Shown here: positions 53,460 through 62,244 of the stretch, piece after piece
How the letters are laid out: each line of letters begins with the position of its first letter
How positions within the stretch are numbered: position 1 is the stretch's first letter
Assembly: GCA_020638295.1 (NCBI GenBank)
Contig: JACKIU010000002.1
Span: 310,001 to 374,000, forward strand
Source: Rhodospirillales bacterium
Lineage (GTDB): Bacteria > Pseudomonadota > Alphaproteobacteria > Micavibrionales > Micavibrionaceae
Direction of reading: 5' to 3'
Length of the DNA stretch: 64,000 nt
Notes under the pieces: generated by a model
Database searches by the model: none
Told to the model about the DNA's origin: nothing
The model's input: the letters and a program-made list of their open reading frames with translations, nothing else
Translations under genes and position numbers: made by a program

Positions 53460-53774
53460 ATGGAATTTTTAAAGGAAACTATAAAGAATAAATTTATTGC
53501 GCCTTCTCTCATTTACGGCAGCTTTCTGATGCTTTTTTCTTTGTTTCATATAACGACTTTTTCAAAAGAACTTTACATAACATTGTTTCCAGCAATAGGA
53601 ATAGGCCTATTACTCCTGGTTGGGCTAGCTGTCGTTTATATACTATTTGCTGTTCTTAACTTAGTTTTTTTAGAATGGAAAAATGCAGCAATGGCAATAA
53701 CCGCTGCAATTTTTATAATTGTTCAACTGGTTCTAATATTCCTAATTGATACTCCGCTATTTTTTGCAACATGA
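53460..53774 (+). CDS. Small AT-rich membrane protein of unknown function
   Basis: The 104-residue protein is strongly hydrophobic, with three predicted membrane helices (about 15-32, 42-70 and 76-98). Its codon use is AT-rich in contrast to map and radC on either side. It starts 2 bp after map and overlaps radC by 4 bp (ATGA), so all three genes are co-transcribed. No family is recognised. Confidence 0.6.
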   Translation: MEFLKETIKNKFIAPSLIYGSFLMLFSLFHITTFSKELYITLFPAIGIGLLLLVGLAVVYILFAVLNLVFLEWKNAAMAITAAIFIIVQLVLIFLIDTPLFFAT

Positions 53775-54475
53775 AACATCAAATTCAAAAAACAGAGGAA
53801 AACACCAAGCCCCACTACCGCGGCCACCGCGACCGGCTCCGCGAGCGCTTCGCCAAAACGCCAGACGCTTTGGCCGATTACGAACTCCTCGAACTGGTTC
53901 TGTTCCTCGCCATCCCGCAAAAAGACGTCAAACCGCTGGCCAAAGACCTCATCGCTCGTTTCGGCGGCCTGGCCGAAATCATGCACGCGCCGATCGAAGA
54001 ACTAACAAAAATCGAAGGCATCAAGGACAAAACCGCGCTGGCTCTCAAATCCATCACCGCGCTATCCAACCGCGCCGCCAAAAACGAACTGATGAATAAA
54101 CCCGTCCTCAATTCATGGACGCGGCTGATGGATTATTGCCACTCCACCATGGCCCACGAAACGCGGGAGCATTTCCGCATTCTCTTTCTCAATAAAAAGA
54201 ACGAACTCATCGCCGATGAAATTCAGGGCTCCGGCACCGTCGACCACACGCCCGCCTATCCGCGTGAAATCATGAAACGCGCGCTGGAACTCGGCGCCAC
54301 CGCGCTCATCCTCATGCACAACCACCCCAGCGGCGATTCCAAACCCTCCCAAGCCGATGTCGATATGACGAACCAAATCATCAACGCCGGGCAGCCCTTC
54401 AACATCGTTATCCACGACCATATCGTCATATCCAAAAACGGCTATTCCAGTTTTAAAAATATGGGACTGCTTTAA
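53771..54475 (+). CDS. radC: RadC-family JAB/MPN domain protein
   Basis: The 234-residue protein has an N-terminal helix-hairpin-helix-like region (HYRGHRDRLRERFAKTPDALADYELLELVLFLAIPQKDVKPLAKDLI) and a C-terminal metalloprotease-like domain with the JAMM motif HNHPSGDSKPSQADVDMT. TVDHTPAYPREIMKRALELGAT precedes it. RadC was once thought to act in recombination repair, but its role is uncertain. The ATG overlaps the upstream gene by 4 bp. Confidence 0.93.
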   Translation: MKHQIQKTEENTKPHYRGHRDRLRERFAKTPDALADYELLELVLFLAIPQKDVKPLAKDLIARFGGLAEIMHAPIEELTKIEGIKDKTALALKSITALSNRAAKNELMNKPVLNSWTRLMDYCHSTMAHETREHFRILFLNKKNELIADEIQGSGTVDHTPAYPREIMKRALELGATALILMHNHPSGDSKPSQADVDMTNQIINAGQPFNIVIHDHIVISKNGYSSFKNMGLL

Positions 54476-54500
54476 CATTCAGCGCCGCAGGCATTTAAAA

Positions 54501-54581
54501 AACCACAGATAAACACAGATAAACACAGATTTTAAAAATCAGGATCAAGCAATCTGTGTTCATCTACGTCCATCTGTGGTT
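54501..54581. repeat. Palindromic repeat R5, full copy
   Basis: A left arm of about 31 bp (AACCACAGATAAACACAGATA and on) and a right arm (AATCTGTGTTCATCTACG and on) are imperfect inverted repeats around a 20 bp spacer. It is 11 bp upstream of the L,D-transpeptidase ATG. The right arm is repeated at 11074-11105. It could form a large hairpin in the leader mRNA. Confidence 0.85.
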
Positions 54582-54591
54582 AAAATTTGAT

Positions 54592-55338
54592 ATGAAAAAA
54601 TTCATTCTCTTCACAGCTTTGCTCCTGCTCCTTCCCGCATGCGCGGCCCAGCTCCCCACTTCTGAAAAGCTGGAGCAGATCCGCCTCGCCAAACAGGACG
54701 CCTTGGCCACTGAAATGACCGCCAGCGGCCTGACACTGGGAAGCCCCGCCTATATCCGTGTCTTTAAATCCGAAAACCTCGTCGAAACCTGGGTTGAGGA
54801 TGAAACCACCGGCCGCTATGTCCCCTTTAAAACCTACCCGATCTGCAATTACTCCGGCCTGCTCGGCCCGAAACTGATGGAAGGCGACCGTCAGGCCCCC
54901 GAAGGCTTTTATACTGTGGGTGCCGGCCAAATGAACCCGTGGAGCAGCTATCACCTGTCCTTTGACATCGGCTACCCCAATGAATTCGACCGCGCACAGG
55001 GGCGCACCGGCTCGCACCTGATGATCCACGGCGATTGCAAATCCGACGGCTGCTACGCTCTGACTGATCCAGCCATTGAAGAAGTCTACCTCCTCACCGA
55101 AGCCTCAATCCGCGAAGGCCACCCCGTGCCCGTGCACATCTTCCCTTTTCGCATGCATGCCCGCAACATGGCCCAGCATAACGCCAGCCCATGGGCCCCC
55201 TTCTGGCAAAACTTACGCGAAGGCTACGACGCCTTCGAAACCACCCGCATCCCACCGGAAATTAACGTGCGCTCTGGACATTCCGGCGCGAAGTATGTAA
55301 TTGAAACACCAAGACAACAAACGATCGCGATGTATTAA
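54592..55338 (+). CDS. YafK/DpaA-type L,D-transpeptidase-like lipoprotein
   Basis: The 248-residue protein starts at ATG 54592 with a lipoprotein signal ending LLPACA (lipidation near Cys18). The YkuD domain has the catalytic motif MIHGDCKSDGCYAL, in which Ser-x-Gly-Cys-Tyr-Ala replaces the usual SxGCIR; this Tyr-Ala form is typical of the YafK/DpaA group that cleaves Braun lipoprotein or other attachments from peptidoglycan. The His and Cys catalytic pair is intact. It acts in the periplasm. The longer frame from 54556 reads into R5. Confidence 0.85.
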   Translation: MKKFILFTALLLLLPACAAQLPTSEKLEQIRLAKQDALATEMTASGLTLGSPAYIRVFKSENLVETWVEDETTGRYVPFKTYPICNYSGLLGPKLMEGDRQAPEGFYTVGAGQMNPWSSYHLSFDIGYPNEFDRAQGRTGSHLMIHGDCKSDGCYALTDPAIEEVYLLTEASIREGHPVPVHIFPFRMHARNMAQHNASPWAPFWQNLREGYDAFETTRIPPEINVRSGHSGAKYVIETPRQQTIAMY

Positions 55339-55340
55339 AA

Positions 55341-56651
55341 ATGATTCCACGCTATTCCCGGCCCGAAATGGCCAATATTTTCGAACAAGAAAACAAATTC
55401 AAAATCTGGCTAGAGGTTGAAACCCTTGCCCTCGAAAAAATGGCCGATCTGGGTATCGTGCCGAAATCCGCCGCCAAGGCCCTGCGCGAAAAAGGCGACT
55501 TCGACATCGCCCGCATCGACGAAATCGAGGCCGAGGTCAAACACGACGTCATCGCCTTCCTCACCTCTGTCGCCGAACATGTCGGCGAGGACTCCCGCTT
55601 CGTGCACCAAGGCATGACCAGCTCGGACGTTATCGACACCTCCTTCGCCGTCATGCTCACGCAAGCCGCCGACCTGATTATCGCCGACCTCGATAAACTC
55701 CTCGCCGCACTGAAAAAACAAGCTCTGGCCCATAAAGACACACTGTGCATTGGCCGCTCCCACGGCATTCAGGGCGAACCGACAACCTTCGGCCTGAAAA
55801 TGGCCGGGCACTACGCCGCCTTCAAACGCGCGAAAGAGCGCATGATCGCCGCCAAAGAAGAAGTCTCCACCATCACCATCTCCGGCGCGGTCGGCACCTA
55901 CCCCGTCCTCCCGCCCGAGGTCGAACAATATGTCGCCAAAAAACTCGGCCTCAAGCCCGAAACCGTCGCCACGCAGGTCATCCCGCGCGACCGCCACGCC
56001 ATGTTCTTCGCCACGCTCGGCGTCGTGGCCTCTTCCATCGAAAATCTGGCCGTCGAAATCCGCCACCTCCAACGCACGGAAGTAAGAGAAGCCGAGGAAT
56101 ATTTCGACTCTGGGCAAAAAGGCTCCTCAGCCATGCCGCACAAACGCAACCCGATCGGCAGCGAGAACATGACCGGTCAGGCCCGCATCATCCGCGCCGC
56201 CGTTATTCCGGCCCTCGAAAATGTCGCCCTGTGGCATGAGCGCGATATTTCCCACTCCGCCGTTGAACGCACAATTCTGCCCGATGCGCTGATCTCCGCC
56301 GATTACGCCATCAACCGTCTGGCCGGCATTATCGACCGCCTGCTCGTCTATCCTGAGCGCATGCTGCACAATCTGGAAATGACCGGCGGCCTGCTGTTCT
56401 CCCAGCGCGTGATGCTCGCCCTCACCCAAGAAGGCATCTCCCGCGAAGACGCCTATCGCATCGTCCAGAAAAACGCCATGGCTGTCTGGGAAGACCGCTC
56501 ATCCGGCAAAGGCTCAAAAACCCTGCGCGGTGAACTGGAAAACGATCCCCAAGTCACTGAAAAACTTGACACGGCCGCCCTCGATACTATCTTCAACTAC
56601 GATGCTTATACCAAGAATATCGACAGCATTTTTAAAAAGGTTTTTAATTAA
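55341..56651 (+). CDS. purB: Adenylosuccinate lyase
   Basis: The 436-residue enzyme catalyses two steps in purine synthesis, releasing fumarate from SAICAR and from adenylosuccinate. Family markers: HQGMTSSDVIDTS, GRSHGIQGEPTTFGLKMAGHY and the signature SSAMPHKRNPIGSEN (about residues 261-275) with the catalytic Ser. HERDISHSAVERTILPDAL follows. It starts 2 bp after the transpeptidase gene, with no terminator between, so they are probably co-transcribed. Confidence 0.97.
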   Translation: MIPRYSRPEMANIFEQENKFKIWLEVETLALEKMADLGIVPKSAAKALREKGDFDIARIDEIEAEVKHDVIAFLTSVAEHVGEDSRFVHQGMTSSDVIDTSFAVMLTQAADLIIADLDKLLAALKKQALAHKDTLCIGRSHGIQGEPTTFGLKMAGHYAAFKRAKERMIAAKEEVSTITISGAVGTYPVLPPEVEQYVAKKLGLKPETVATQVIPRDRHAMFFATLGVVASSIENLAVEIRHLQRTEVREAEEYFDSGQKGSSAMPHKRNPIGSENMTGQARIIRAAVIPALENVALWHERDISHSAVERTILPDALISADYAINRLAGIIDRLLVYPERMLHNLEMTGGLLFSQRVMLALTQEGISREDAYRIVQKNAMAVWEDRSSGKGSKTLRGELENDPQVTEKLDTAALDTIFNYDAYTKNIDSIFKKVFN

Positions 56652-56796
56652 CGCGGAGACACGGAGTTACGGAGTATTTTCAGCTTATCCGCGCCGAAGG
56701 CGCAATAATTTGGATATAAGATAAATTAAAAAGTCGTTTTTACGCGCTACGCGCGCTTAAAAGAAAAAACACCTCCGAATCTCCGAAACTCCGCGT
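56651..56796. repeat. Palindromic repeat R6
   Basis: The element starts ACGCGGAGACACGGAGTTACG and ends with the imperfect complement CTCCGAAACTCCGCGT; inside are an AT-rich centre and a palindrome TACGCGCTACGCGCGC. It occupies the gap between purB and bfr. Only one copy was found in this window. Confidence 0.75.
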
Positions 56797-56822
56797 AAAA
56801 CATAAAAAAAGGAGCAAGCCCC

Positions 56823-57314
56823 ATGCAAGGCGATAAAAAAGTCATAGAACATCTCAACAACGCACTGAAAAAAGAGCTGGGCGCGATCAACCAGTATTTC
56901 TTGCACTCCCGCATTCTCGAAGACTGGGGCGTAACCAAACTCGCCAGACATGAATACAACGAATCCATCGAAGAAATGCGCCACGCCGATGAACTCGTCA
57001 AACGCATCCTCTTCCTCGGCGGCCTGCCCAACCTGCAAGACATCGCCAAACTCCATATCGGCGAAACCGTCAAGGAAACCCTCGAATGCGACCTCAAAAT
57101 CGAACTCGAAGGCGTGGCCGGCTATAAAGAAGGCATCAAATATTGCCGTGAATCCGGGGATTTCGTCACTGAGGATCTGTTCAAGAAAATCCTCACCGAA
57201 GAAGAAGGCCACGTCGATTATCTGGAAACCCAGCTCGAAATGATCGAACAAATGGGCATCGAAAACTACATTCAGATCAATTCTCAAAGCCCACTGGACA
57301 GCGAGGGAGCGTAA
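56823..57314 (+). CDS. bfr: Bacterioferritin
   Basis: The 163-residue four-helix protein stores iron in a 24-subunit shell. All ferroxidase ligands are present: Glu18, Glu51, His54, Glu94, Glu127 and His130, and the heme-binding Met52 follows Glu51 (IEEMRHADELVKRILFLGGLPN). The length matches the family. The AAAGGAGC ribosome site is good. The bacterioferritin-associated ferredoxin gene follows 153 bp downstream after a hairpin. Confidence 0.97.
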   Translation: MQGDKKVIEHLNNALKKELGAINQYFLHSRILEDWGVTKLARHEYNESIEEMRHADELVKRILFLGGLPNLQDIAKLHIGETVKETLECDLKIELEGVAGYKEGIKYCRESGDFVTEDLFKKILTEEEGHVDYLETQLEMIEQMGIENYIQINSQSPLDSEGA

Positions 57315-57324
57315 AAAACAAAAC

Positions 57325-57352
57325 GCTGAAGGGGTCTTTGGCACCCTTCAGC
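57325..57352. terminator. Terminator-like hairpin after bfr
   Basis: GCTGAAGGG and CCCTTCAGC form a 9 bp stem around a 10 nt loop. On the plus strand no T run follows, but on the minus strand the hairpin is followed by TTTTGTTTTTT, so it is a stronger terminator for the opposite direction. It may also limit read-through from bfr into bfd. Confidence 0.5.
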
Positions 57353-57467
57353 TTCGCTTAAGCTTAAAGTGAGAGAATAAAGATATTGAGAATGAGTTTC
57401 ATTACTGATACTGTAATGATAATGCTTCTTAATAACAGCTTAAAAACCCAAGGATTGAGTATCCACA

Positions 57468-57656
57468 GTGTTCGTATGCCTCTGCCACCCGTTTAACGAC
57501 AAGAAGGTCAAAGACCATCTGACAGATCATGGCAAGCGCGCCCGCGTTGGCGACACCTACCGCGCCTGCTCTGGCGGCGAAAATCCCGAATGCTGCCAAT
57601 GCCTGTCCACCCTCAAAGACATCGTCAAAGACCACAACGAAACGGTCACGGCGTAG
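57468..57656 (+). CDS. bfd: Bacterioferritin-associated ferredoxin
   Basis: The 62-residue protein has the Bfd-type [2Fe-2S] ligands: Cys4 and Cys6 (FVCLCHPF), then Cys42 and Cys45 (CCQC). It reduces ferric iron in the bacterioferritin core and releases it. The start is GTG at 57468 after an AAGGATTG site. The pairing with bfr 153 bp upstream supports the call. Confidence 0.88.
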   Translation: MFVCLCHPFNDKKVKDHLTDHGKRARVGDTYRACSGGENPECCQCLSTLKDIVKDHNETVTA

Positions 57657-57748
57657 GCGCACTATCGCCACATTCCCCCCTTGCATTCCCCTCCCGCCTG
57701 TGGCACGAATCTGAAACACTTTCGTTTGAACCATATGGGGAATTCCAC

Positions 57749-58396
57749 ATGTTTAAGAAACTTATTTTGACTGCCGGGAGCTTACTACTCATGACATCAT
57801 CTGCAAATGCGGCCACAGACGCCGACACACTCAAAATCGAACTGTCTACAGGCGGCACCATCACCGTCGAAATGCTGCCCGACCGCGCACCGGCGCATGT
57901 CGAGCGCATCAAAAAACTCACCCGCGACGGCTTTTATGACGGAATCATTTTCCACCGCGTCATCGACGGCTTCATGGCCCAGACCGGCGACCCGACCGGC
58001 ACCGGCATGGGCGGCAGCGAAGAACCTGACTTGCCTGCCGAATTCACAGATTACCAATACAAACGCGGCACAGTCGGCATGGCGCGCTCTGCCAGCCCGA
58101 ACAGCGCAAACTCGCAATTCTTCATCTGCTTCACCGATGACGGCTGTTCCTTCCTGACTGGCCAGTACACCGTCTGGGGTCAGGTCACCGAAGGCATGGA
58201 GCATGTTGATGCCATTGCCCGTGGCGAGCCGCCCGCAAGCCCGGATAAAATCGTCAAAGCGACCATCGCCTCTGACGTCGCGAACGACGCAGAAGCCGCT
58301 GCAACAGAAGCCGCACCGGAAATGGCTGCCGAACCGGCCGCCGGCGAACCTGCTGCGATGGAAGAAGCAATCGACAGCGAAGCCGCCGCTGAATAG
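57749..58396 (+). CDS. Secreted cyclophilin-type peptidyl-prolyl isomerase
   Basis: The 215-residue protein begins at ATG 57749 with a signal peptide (MFKKLILTAGSLLLMTSSANAA). The cyclophilin domain has FHRVIDGFMAQTGDPTGTGMGG and GMARSASPNSANSQFFICF, with the catalytic Arg and the Phe/Gln pocket. A C-terminal tail (about 180-215) is nearly all Ala/Glu and probably disordered. It folds proline-containing proteins in the periplasm. The start upstream at 57590 lies in bfd and is rejected. Confidence 0.92.
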   Translation: MFKKLILTAGSLLLMTSSANAATDADTLKIELSTGGTITVEMLPDRAPAHVERIKKLTRDGFYDGIIFHRVIDGFMAQTGDPTGTGMGGSEEPDLPAEFTDYQYKRGTVGMARSASPNSANSQFFICFTDDGCSFLTGQYTVWGQVTEGMEHVDAIARGEPPASPDKIVKATIASDVANDAEAAATEAAPEMAAEPAAGEPAAMEEAIDSEAAAE

Positions 58397-58402
58397 ACGC
58401 CA

Positions 58403-59098
58403 ATGAAAACGATTGGAATTCTTGGAGGGATGAGCTGGGTTTCATCCCTCCATTATTATCAGTGGCTCAATGAATTGGCCCAAGACCGCCTCGGTCCCAT
58501 TAACAATTCGAAAATTCTGTTCAGCTCCGTCGACTGGCAAAAAATTCAGACCCACCAAAAAAACGGTGAATGGGACGCCGCCGGGGACTACCTCGTCGAT
58601 GAAGCCCGCAAACTTGAATCCATCGGCGCGCAGATCATGCTGATCGGCACCAATACGATGCATAAGGTCGCCGACCGAGTCCAAAACGCCATTAACATCC
58701 CGCTCCTGCATATCGCCGATGCGACCGCCGTGCGCATAAAGGCCGCAGGACTGGGTGCCATCGCCCTGCTTGGCACCGGCTACACCATGGAACAGGATTT
58801 CTACAAAGTCCGCCTCGAAGATCAGGGCATCACGGTCCTTGTCCCCGAACGACAAGAAGACCGCGACCGCATCAACGCCATCATCTTTGACGAACTCTGC
58901 CTCAACATTCAAAAACCGCAATCAAAGGCCGAATATATCCGCATTGCAAACGACATGTTCGATCACGGCGCGCAAGGCCTTATCATGGGCTGCACAGAAA
59001 TCACCACCCTGATTAACGCGAACGATTTCAACCACCCCGTTTTTGACACCACCCGCATCCATGTCGAAGAAGCCTTTGAAATAGCGTTGGAGGACTAA
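58403..59098 (+). CDS. Aspartate/glutamate racemase of the Thr83/Cys197 type
   Basis: The 231-residue enzyme is a cofactor-independent amino-acid racemase. The usual two catalytic cysteines are Thr83 (GTNTMHK) and Cys197 (MGCTEI). That is the same pair and numbering as EcL-DER (YgeA) of E. coli, which is L-aspartate/glutamate specific, so the enzyme probably acts on those amino acids and the Thr is genuine. MKTIGILGGMSWVSS at the start is typical. The stop is directly followed by the alpha-glucosidase ATG. Confidence 0.9.
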   Translation: MKTIGILGGMSWVSSLHYYQWLNELAQDRLGPINNSKILFSSVDWQKIQTHQKNGEWDAAGDYLVDEARKLESIGAQIMLIGTNTMHKVADRVQNAINIPLLHIADATAVRIKAAGLGAIALLGTGYTMEQDFYKVRLEDQGITVLVPERQEDRDRINAIIFDELCLNIQKPQSKAEYIRIANDMFDHGAQGLIMGCTEITTLINANDFNHPVFDTTRIHVEEAFEIALED

Positions 59099-60706
59099 AT
59101 GCCTGATGAGTGGCATAAAGGAAGCGCCATCTACCAAATCTACCCCCGCTCGTTTCGTGACACCAATGGCGACGGCATCGGCGACCTGCCCGGCATCATT
59201 GAAAAACTGGACTACATCGCCTCTCTGGGCGTAAACGGCATCTGGATCTCGCCCTTCTTCCCCTCGCCGATGAAGGATTTCGGCTATGACGTGTCGGATT
59301 ACCGCGATATCGATCCGATGTTCGGCAACCTCAGAGATTTCAAAACCCTGCTCGCCCGCGCCCACGATCTGGACCTCAAAATCATTATCGACCTTGTTTT
59401 GTCTCACACCTCGGACCGGCATCCGTGGTTCAAAGACCCGGCCAAAAAAGACTGGTATGTCTGGGCTGACCCTAAACCCGACATGTTCGGAGAGCAAGTC
59501 CCGCCCAATAACTGGGTCTCCGTCTTCGGCGGCCCGGCCTGGACCTACGACAAAACCCACGGCCAATATTATTTGCACAATTTCCTACCCGAGCAACCCG
59601 ATCTCAACTTTCATAACCCCGACGTGCAGGACGCCATGCTGGATATCTGCAAATTCTGGCTCGATCTCGGCGTCGACGGCTTCCGCCTCGATGTCGTCAA
59701 TTTTTATTTTCATGACCGAGAACTGCGCGACAACCCACCGCGCGATGCAAATCTCGGTGCCGCCACGCAATACGAAGGCGACGATCCTTACTCTGCCCAG
59801 AACCATATCTACGACAAAACCCGCCCCGAAAACCTGAAATTCCTGGAACGTCTGCGTGCGCTCACCGATCGCTATCCTGACCGCGCCCTCATCGGCGAAG
59901 GCGGCGACGATCATTTCTTTCAACTCGCTGCGGATTATTGCGAAGGCGACAACCGCCTGCACACCATATACACCCCGCAGCTCTGCGGCGGAAAGCACAA
60001 ACGCCTGACAGAAGACCTTATTCGCACCCCCGTCGAAGACTTCTTAAATCAAGCCCCCAACGCGCGCCCGACATGGGCCTTTTCCAATCACGATGTCGTC
60101 CGCGCCGCCTCGCGCTGGTGCCCCGATGGTGACGGCTTCGGCCACAATCCGGCCCTGTCCAAAATGCTCATCGCGCTGCTGGGCTGCCTCTACGGCTCAT
60201 TCTTCCTCTATCAGGGTGAAGAACTCGGCCTGCCCGAAGCCAAGCTCAAATTCGAAGATTTGCAAGACCCGTGGGGGCGGCATCTCTGGCCAGAGTGGCA
60301 AGGCCGCGACGGCTGCCGCACCATGCTCCCTTGGAATAAAGATACCAAAAGCGGCTGGCTGCCGCTCGCTGAATCGCATCGTCCTCTGAATGCTGCCGAT
60401 CAGGAAAACGCTCAGGATTCCACACTCAATTTCACCCGCGCATTTCTCAACTGGCGCAAACACCAACCTGCCCTTATCTCTGGAGGCATCGATTTCCTTG
60501 AAACACATTCCGAAACCCTGCTGGCCTTTGAACGCAAAACCGCAGATCAAACCCTGTTCTGCCTGTTCAATCTTGAAAACGCTGAACAAACTCTACCACT
60601 ATTTTTAACCCCACAAAACGCGCATCTTGCCTTCCCAAAAGAAAAGGGCGAAGAAAACACCCTCGCCCCCTATAGCTTTCAAATTTTAAAAGGCAAAGAA
60701 AATTAA
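59099..60706 (+). CDS. GH13 alpha-glucosidase
   Basis: The 535-residue enzyme hydrolyses alpha-glucosidic bonds in maltose-like or isomaltose-like sugars. GH13 regions are clear: YQIYPRSFRDTNGDGIGDLPG, DLVLSHTSDRHPWF, DGFRLDVVN with the nucleophile Asp (about residue 200), LIGEGGDD with the acid/base Glu (about 266) and FSNHDVVR with the transition-state Asp. There is no signal peptide, so it acts in the cytosol. It starts on the base after the racemase stop. Linkage specificity cannot be read. Confidence 0.93.
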   Translation: MPDEWHKGSAIYQIYPRSFRDTNGDGIGDLPGIIEKLDYIASLGVNGIWISPFFPSPMKDFGYDVSDYRDIDPMFGNLRDFKTLLARAHDLDLKIIIDLVLSHTSDRHPWFKDPAKKDWYVWADPKPDMFGEQVPPNNWVSVFGGPAWTYDKTHGQYYLHNFLPEQPDLNFHNPDVQDAMLDICKFWLDLGVDGFRLDVVNFYFHDRELRDNPPRDANLGAATQYEGDDPYSAQNHIYDKTRPENLKFLERLRALTDRYPDRALIGEGGDDHFFQLAADYCEGDNRLHTIYTPQLCGGKHKRLTEDLIRTPVEDFLNQAPNARPTWAFSNHDVVRAASRWCPDGDGFGHNPALSKMLIALLGCLYGSFFLYQGEELGLPEAKLKFEDLQDPWGRHLWPEWQGRDGCRTMLPWNKDTKSGWLPLAESHRPLNAADQENAQDSTLNFTRAFLNWRKHQPALISGGIDFLETHSETLLAFERKTADQTLFCLFNLENAEQTLPLFLTPQNAHLAFPKEKGEENTLAPYSFQILKGKEN

Positions 60707-60707
60707 A

Positions 60708-61928
60708 TCAGCTCACCAACCGAGCCTCATATTTTTCAAGACCTTGAAGCTGAGGAATTAACTGTTGCTTCACATGCCGTTCCGTATCGCCCTGTGTACC
60801 TGGGGCCTCATCACAAGAAAGATCTGTGTAACCTGTTCCAAAAGCAAATTGAAAAACCGCAACAAGCTTCGCAGCTTTCAAAGCGTCACACACGGTCAGC
60901 GCCCTTCCGGCTTTTTCCTGATTATACCCATCAACAAACGCTCTTACCCCGTCTAATATCTGTTGTTCCTTATCATCTCCATCATAGAGTCTTTCATTCA
61001 AGATGATGCGGCTAAGCCCAAAGCCAAAATCATGTGAAGCGCCGTTAAATTTCGCACAATATCCACGCGCAACCGTATCATACGACCTAACGGTAAATGG
61101 CTTATCAGGACCGTTATCGCCAACCATCTTGTCAATAAAGTTAAACGTCGTCGCCAACCGGCCTTGATCCTTGGCAATCGCCTCAACATCTTCCAACAAA
61201 CCTTCATCAATGCTGAATTGCTTTAAAAGTTTTTGAACAGTGCCATCTGCGTCCCGGAAAATTTCAAGCCCGCGTTCAACACAACGTAAAGTTATATTAT
61301 CCGTATAATTTTTAAGGCGTGTCTTTAATTCATCGGGCAATGTTTCGGCTGTACAGTGCATTTTACCAAGAAGCCGACCAAGTTCTTCCTGACGCCCATT
61401 AAGCTTGGAATTGAATAGCATTTTCGAATCAGGGCGAAACGCCTCGAAATGAAGATAGTATCCACCAGCCTCAACCATAGTTTTGCTAACGCGTTGCTCA
61501 GAATCACCAAGCCCCAGATTATCCAAAAACGCTACGTCCAACACATCAATCCCGGCCTCTCTGTAAGCGTCAAAAACCTCCGCGCCAAGAGCATGAGCAC
61601 CATGCCGATCCCTAAACGGATTGACGCAAACAACCATTTCCGGGCCGTCACCAATTTGGATACGGTAATCACCGATCGGCGTTGTGCGAAGATCATCATC
61701 CTCTGATTGCGTGTAATCCCACGGCGCACCTTTAATTTGAATATCTTGACCGGGAAAAAGACCTGAAAGCTGTTCTTTCAACCACTGTTTGCGCAGCACA
61801 GGTACGGGTTGTTCAAACGCATCATCACAGGGAATCCCCATAGGCTTACCAGACATGAGATGCGTATTCATCTCAATAAACCCGCCCCCATACCGCTGTT
61901 CATCATCGACCCAATTTGCAATAGACAT
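60708..61928 (-). CDS. Protein of unknown function
   Basis: The 406-residue product, started at ATG 61928 (GAGAGG ribosome site), is cytosolic with mixed alpha/beta character and no recognised family. An EELGRLLGKMHC stretch (about residue 168-178) is vaguely like the ATP-site helix of APH-type kinases, but no further kinase motif is visible. It is convergent with the alpha-glucosidase gene, 1 bp apart. A clean TTGACA-type promoter lies at 61985-62014. Confidence 0.6.
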   Translation of the reverse strand: MSIANWVDDEQRYGGGFIEMNTHLMSGKPMGIPCDDAFEQPVPVLRKQWLKEQLSGLFPGQDIQIKGAPWDYTQSEDDDLRTTPIGDYRIQIGDGPEMVVCVNPFRDRHGAHALGAEVFDAYREAGIDVLDVAFLDNLGLGDSEQRVSKTMVEAGGYYLHFEAFRPDSKMLFNSKLNGRQEELGRLLGKMHCTAETLPDELKTRLKNYTDNITLRCVERGLEIFRDADGTVQKLLKQFSIDEGLLEDVEAIAKDQGRLATTFNFIDKMVGDNGPDKPFTVRSYDTVARGYCAKFNGASHDFGFGLSRIILNERLYDGDDKEQQILDGVRAFVDGYNQEKAGRALTVCDALKAAKLVAVFQFAFGTGYTDLSCDEAPGTQGDTERHVKQQLIPQLQGLEKYEARLVS

Positions 61929-61984
61929 AAAAAAGACCCCTCTCCAGAAACAAAACGCAACAAATACGCATAAAACGAATGCGT

Positions 61985-62014
61985 ACAATAAGGGAAAGGG
62001 TCACATTATGTCAA
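61985..62014 (-). promoter_or_regulatory. Promoter of the unknown gene at 60708-61928
   Basis: On the minus strand TTGACA (62009-62014) is followed after 17-18 bp by TTATTG or TATTGT (61985-61991). It is about 57 bp upstream of the ATG at 61928, which supports that start over the earlier one at 61988. Confidence 0.55.
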
Positions 62015-62114
62015 TGACATTTTTTCTCTGCCGTTTGCAGATGAATACGCACAGATAAACTGAATCTCAAAAATCTTGACGAAATCTAAAATTTGGCATA
62101 GGGTGACTTCATAT

Positions 62115-62143
62115 CCCGCCGCGTTTGGCGGGTTTTATTTTTA
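62115..62143 (+). terminator. Strong terminator hairpin upstream of greA
   Basis: CCCGCC and GGCGGG form a GC-rich stem with a 6 nt loop, followed by TTTTATTTTTA. It points in the direction of greA, but no plus-strand gene ends just before it. It could be a leader attenuator or end a small RNA. Confidence 0.7.
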
Positions 62144-62158
62144 TCCCGTTCACCGCCG

Positions 62159-62244
62159 CCATCCCGGCGCAGGCCGGGATCTTTTTAACCTAAAACAAGA
62201 AGATTCCGGCCCTCGTGCCCCAGAGGGTATTCGCCGGAATGACG
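62159..62244. repeat. Palindromic repeat R2, intergenic copy
   Basis: It contains the hairpins ATCCCGGCGCAGGCCGGGAT and GATTCCGGC...GCCGGAATGA and shares GCAGGCCGGGATCTTTT and CCGGAATGACG with the copy inside the GT9 gene. It runs up to the greA start region. Confidence 0.75.
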
